Part shown: in pieces, positions 6,433 to 8,933 of the stretch
How positions within the stretch are numbered: the first letter of the stretch is position 1
Layout of the letters: every line of letters starts with the position of its first letter
Assembly: GCA_938015405.1 (NCBI GenBank)
Contig: CALLPZ010000474.1
Location: forward strand, 1-8,933
Source of the DNA: an uncultured Pseudanabaenaceae cyanobacterium
GTDB taxonomy: Bacteria > Cyanobacteriota > Cyanobacteriia > PCC-9006 > JAAUQQ01
Length of the DNA stretch: 8,933 nucleotides
Direction of reading: 5' to 3'
The notes under the pieces: model-generated
What the model was told of the DNA's origin: nothing
Database searches by the model: none
Seen by the model: only the letters and a program-made list of their open reading frames with translations
Translations under genes and position numbers: made by a program

Positions 6433-7113
6433 TTAAGGCATGGGTGGTGTGATTTCGGCTCCGACGAGGGCGATCGCCCAGGGAGATTGGATGGCCCAGG
6501 CTCCGGTGACGAGGCAGATTAGAGCCATGCTGCCACAGAGCCAGATGGGCCAGAGTTGAATTTGGTTGTTCTGGTTGTGGATGGAACGGCTGAATTTGCT
6601 GAGGGGGGGAGCGCAGAGGGGGAGGGTGATTGCGGCGATGCCTAGGGGGATAAGGGCTGTGAGGAGGGTGAAGCGATCGCCCTGGCTCATGCCTAGGAGC
6701 AGCGCAATGAGGCTGATGAAGAGGGTGGAGCAGCCGTAGACTGCGAGGCTGTTGATCAGGGAGGTTTTGACGGGTTGGTTGCCGGTGAGGGTGAGGCTGA
6801 CGAAAAGAATGCTCATGGGGATAGCCATGAGGAAGAGGGCCCAGGCTGGCAGGGAGATGCCGATGAGGGTGATGGCGAGCGTTAGGGCTGGTGCCCAGGT
6901 TCTGAGGGGGGTGGGAATGACCCAGCGGGGGTAGAAGGGGAGGAGACTACTGGCGACGAGGAGGAGCCAAATTGCGGGGGAGGCGTTGAAGTCGAGGAGG
7001 AGGGCACCGAGGCATCCGTGGGCGAGGCCCCAACCGGTGGCGCTGAGCCAGAGGGGTTGATGGGTTTGGAGGTCTTGGAGGGTGGGGCGGCGGAGGGTGT
7101 CGCGGGGGAACAT
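6433..7113 (-). CDS. Multi-pass membrane protein of unknown function
   Basis: I do not recognise this 226-residue protein. Its first 20 residues are polar (MFPRDTLRRPTLQDLQTHQP). About seven hydrophobic segments follow, near 22-40, 46-62, 72-90, 91-109, 119-140, 148-168 and 187-208, then a short tail ending ITPPMP. The only long polar loop is at 170-186 (SKFSRSIHNQNNQIQ). No catalytic or transport motif is visible. Pyrimidine-rich codons make the plus strand here strikingly G-rich, which reflects Leu/Pro/Ser-rich membrane sequence and not a repeat. The ATG at 7113 is preceded, after one base, by a HIP1 octamer, and no Shine-Dalgarno sequence is seen. It lies 179 bases upstream of the aldolase gene on the same strand, so co-transcription is possible but unproven. 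Confidence 0.75.
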   Translation of the reverse strand: MFPRDTLRRPTLQDLQTHQPLWLSATGWGLAHGCLGALLLDFNASPAIWLLLVASSLLPFYPRWVIPTPLRTWAPALTLAITLIGISLPAWALFLMAIPMSILFVSLTLTGNQPVKTSLINSLAVYGCSTLFISLIALLLGMSQGDRFTLLTALIPLGIAAITLPLCAPPLSKFSRSIHNQNNQIQLWPIWLCGSMALICLVTGAWAIQSPWAIALVGAEITPPMP

Positions 7114-7495
7114 GGCGATCGCGATCCATGGGGTGTTTTAAGTTCCCCGTGGGTTGGGAGGTGTAATCCGTACAATCTCGGGGTTTATTTGTAAAAAGAA
7201 AATCTTGGATGAAGTTATTACCTGAGTTGCAAGGGGACTGCGCTGTGCGCTGGTTTGTTGGGCTTTGGCTGAAGAGGGGCAGCTGAGCTGGGCAGTGAGA
7301 AACCACTCTGACTGCCTTGGAGCCAGCCCACGCACTGGTTTTTGGGCCGCTCAAGGAGCACGAAGCGCTTTCGATCTAGAGGCTATTCTTCCTGCGCAGG
7401 GGGGCTAGATTGCTTCACTGTTTGAGGTCAGTGTGATTCTGACGATCTGGCATTGTTGCGGGAGGCTCTCGTCATCCTTTGATGCACAACTAATG
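7114..7495. other. Intergenic region between the helicase and membrane-protein genes
   Basis: These roughly 380 bases show no supported gene on either strand; short open frames here are not protein-like. There is a HIP1 octamer at 7115-7122. A possible nested fold at 7362-7416 combines GAAGC/GCTTC, ATCTAG/CTAGAT and the inner palindrome CCTGCGCAGG. The promoter of the downstream membrane-protein gene must lie here, but I found no convincing pair of boxes. Confidence 0.45.
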
Positions 7496-7554
7496 CACCA
7501 CAGGCCAACCGTTCCTCCACTTTCCTAAAGGGGAGGAACGGTTGGCCTGTGGTG
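7496..7554. repeat. Near-perfect 59-base inverted repeat following the helicase gene
   Basis: The left arm 7496-7518 and right arm 7532-7554 are perfectly complementary over 23 bases. Inside them, one A-G mismatch (7519/7531) is followed by four more pairs (CTTT 7520-7523 with AAAG 7527-7530) and a three-base CCT loop. The structure begins eight bases after the helicase stop codon on the minus strand. No T tract follows on either strand, so it is not a classical intrinsic terminator. It may end transcription, protect the 3' end of the helicase mRNA, or be a copy of a dispersed repeat. Confidence 0.9.
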
Positions 7555-7562
7555 GGGCCTCT

Positions 7563-8933
7563 TCAATCCCAGTCATCGTCATCCTGTAATTCTGCTGCCC
7601 GAAGCGGTGTGGTGGGTCGAATCTCGTAGGGTGAGACTGTGGTCGGTTTGCTGGTTGGTTCGCTGGCAGGTTCGTTGTTGCTCTTTGACTTGCCATTGGA
7701 CAGGAGTTCAAGCTGGGCCTGGGGTTTGGGTTTGCGTTTGAAGGTGTTTCTGCGCCGCTGGGAGACGCCTTCTTCGACGGTATCTTCGGCAATGACTTCG
7801 TAGAGGATGGCCTGTTTGCCGGGTTTGGCGCCTTTGCGGAGGATGCGGCCTAGGCGTTGGATAAATTGGCGGGTGGAGCCGGTGCCAGCGAGGAAGATGG
7901 CGATGCTGGCGTCGGGGACATCGACGCCTTCGTCGAGGACGTTGGCGACGACGAGGGTTTTGTAGTCGCTGGCGCGGAATTTTGTCAGGATGTCGTGGCG
8001 CTCTTTGACAGGAGTTTTGTGGGTGATGGCGGGGATGAGGAAGCTTTCGGAGATGCGGTAGACGGTGGCGTTGTCGTTGGTGAAGATGAGGATTTTGTCG
8101 CCGTGATGTTCGGTTAGAAGGTCTTCCAGCAGGGTGATTTTGGCTTCATTACCCAGGGCGATCGCCTTCGCCTGATGGTGAGCCAACATGGCTTGGCGTC
8201 CCTCAGCAGATTTTGAGCAGACCTGGATAAAGCGTTGCCAACCACCCAAGCCACCGAAGGAGATGTTGGCGCTGCGCATAAAGCTGTTGCGCTGGTCGAT
8301 GAGCTGCTTGTAGCGATCGCGCTCTTCGTCGGTCAGTTTGACTTTGATTTGTCGGACCTCGTAGTCGGCGAGGGTGTTGCCAGATAGCTGTTCGGCGCTG
8401 CGGCGGTAAACTTCAGGGCCGATGAGCTGATTCAGATCTTCGTGGCGACCATCACTGCGTTCCGGGGTGGCGCTGAGGCCGAGTCGGTAGGGGGCAAGAC
8501 TGTATTCGGCGATGACGCGGTTGAAGTCGCTGGGCAGATGGTGGCATTCGTCGAAGATGACAAGGCCATATTGGCTACCGAGGGTTTCGGCGTTGATGGC
8601 GGCGCTGTCATAGGTGGAGACGAGGATGGGGGTGCGATCGCGACTGCCGCCGCCCAAGAGCCCGACCTCTGTGCCGGGAAATGATTTTTCCAGTTGTGCG
8701 TACCACTGGTGCATAAGGTCCAGGGTGGGCACGATGACGAGGGTTTGGCGAGGGGTGGAAGCGATCGCTAGCAATGCCAAAAATGATTTGCCAGAGCCCG
8801 TGGGTAAAACAACCACGCCCTGGCGATCGGCTTCTTTCCAGGCTTGGAGGGCTTCGCTTTGGTGGGGGTAGGGCTTGAGGGCTTGGTCGGTTTTGAGCTC
8901 TAGGGTGATGAAGCTGGCGGCTTTGTCTTCAAA
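7563..8933 (-). CDS. SF2 DEAD/DEAH-box (XPB-like) helicase, N-terminus beyond the window
   Basis: The frame stays open to the right edge, giving 456 visible residues; the N-terminus is missing. Counting from the edge, the motifs are PYPHQSEAL (21-29, Q-motif-like), Walker A LPTGSGKS (43-50), DECH Walker B (128-131), LSATPER (153-159, motif III), KILIFTND (280-287, motif IV), VLDEGVDVP (332-340, motif V) and QRLGRILR (359-366, motif VI). Together these define an ATP-driven superfamily 2 helicase or translocase. A long charged insert lies between the two RecA lobes (about residues 170-275). The general arrangement resembles XPB/Ssl2-type enzymes, which act in DNA repair or unwinding; substrate and role here are inferred. 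The C-terminal tail is basic, then Ser/Thr/Pro/Glu-rich, and ends in acidic DDDDWD. A GTG at 8816 is internal, not the start, because in-frame helicase sequence continues upstream. A large hairpin follows the stop. Confidence 0.92.
   Translation of the reverse strand, partial: FEDKAASFITLELKTDQALKPYPHQSEALQAWKEADRQGVVVLPTGSGKSFLALLAIASTPRQTLVIVPTLDLMHQWYAQLEKSFPGTEVGLLGGGSRDRTPILVSTYDSAAINAETLGSQYGLVIFDECHHLPSDFNRVIAEYSLAPYRLGLSATPERSDGRHEDLNQLIGPEVYRRSAEQLSGNTLADYEVRQIKVKLTDEERDRYKQLIDQRNSFMRSANISFGGLGGWQRFIQVCSKSAEGRQAMLAHHQAKAIALGNEAKITLLEDLLTEHHGDKILIFTNDNATVYRISESFLIPAITHKTPVKERHDILTKFRASDYKTLVVANVLDEGVDVPDASIAIFLAGTGSTRQFIQRLGRILRKGAKPGKQAILYEVIAEDTVEEGVSQRRRNTFKRKPKPQAQLELLSNGKSKSNNEPASEPTSKPTTVSPYEIRPTTPLRAAELQDDDDWD

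Larger units (their letters stand above)
97..8768. repeat. HIP1 octamers (GCGATCGC) dispersed through the window
   Basis: I count 16 copies of the palindromic octamer, beginning at 97, 1015, 2703, 3870, 4164, 4337, 4665, 5091, 5998, 6470, 6673, 7115, 8158, 8313, 8634 and 8761. Most lie inside genes. This density is a known hallmark of many cyanobacterial genomes and is the main basis for the taxonomic call. Confidence 0.92.

Noticed and set aside
6600..7100. G-rich plus strand that might suggest G-quadruplex or repeat DNA
   Set aside because: The pattern follows from Leu/Pro/Ser codons of the minus-strand membrane protein, with no regular period or repeated unit.
6882..7354. Minus-strand Pro/Ser/Arg-rich ORFs overlapping the membrane-protein start
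   Set aside because: They are out-of-frame readings of pyrimidine-rich coding DNA with low-complexity translations; the membrane-protein frame explains the region.

Overview
The window looks like chromosomal DNA from a cyanobacterium. The octamer GCGATCGC (HIP1), the hallmark repeat of many cyanobacterial genomes, occurs at least 16 times (about one per 560 bases) in genes and between them, and the proteins read as ordinary cyanobacterial housekeeping and conserved-hypothetical types. I see no phage, plasmid, insertion-sequence, CRISPR, tRNA or rRNA signature.

Layout. From the left edge, the minus strand carries almost all of queA (tRNA queuosine modification; its last residues lie off the window). 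Divergent from it, on the plus strand, is a membrane-anchored protein with a bacterial SH3 domain and a PPC-like beta domain, followed by a clear hairpin terminator. A gene-poor stretch of about 700 bases follows, with only ambiguous short ORFs. Next comes a small basic plus-strand protein with a degenerate GIY-YIG-like core, which ends in two hairpins, the second a textbook intrinsic terminator. It faces convergently a minus-strand alpha/beta hydrolase fused to a multi-pass membrane domain, which has a recognisable sigma70-type promoter. Upstream of that promoter, about 360 bases form a minus-strand open frame without a start codon, possibly a decayed gene. Then, all on the minus strand, come a small transaldolase-family enzyme with fructose-6-phosphate-aldolase marker residues, a seven-segment membrane protein of unknown function, and an SF2 (XPB-like) DEAD/DEAH helicase whose N-terminus runs off the right edge. 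Eight bases after the helicase stop there is a near-perfect 59-base inverted repeat.

How the genes relate. Gaps of roughly 100 to 450 bases and separate terminator-like structures argue that these are mostly single-gene transcription units, not one operon. I see no coherent multi-gene system. queA acts in tRNA modification, the aldolase in sugar-phosphate metabolism and the helicase in nucleic-acid transactions. The other three or four proteins have visible domains but no assignable pathway. The items most worth a second look are the long hairpin, the possible frameshifted gene remnant, the membrane-fused hydrolase and the small GIY-YIG-like protein. No convincing novel system is visible.
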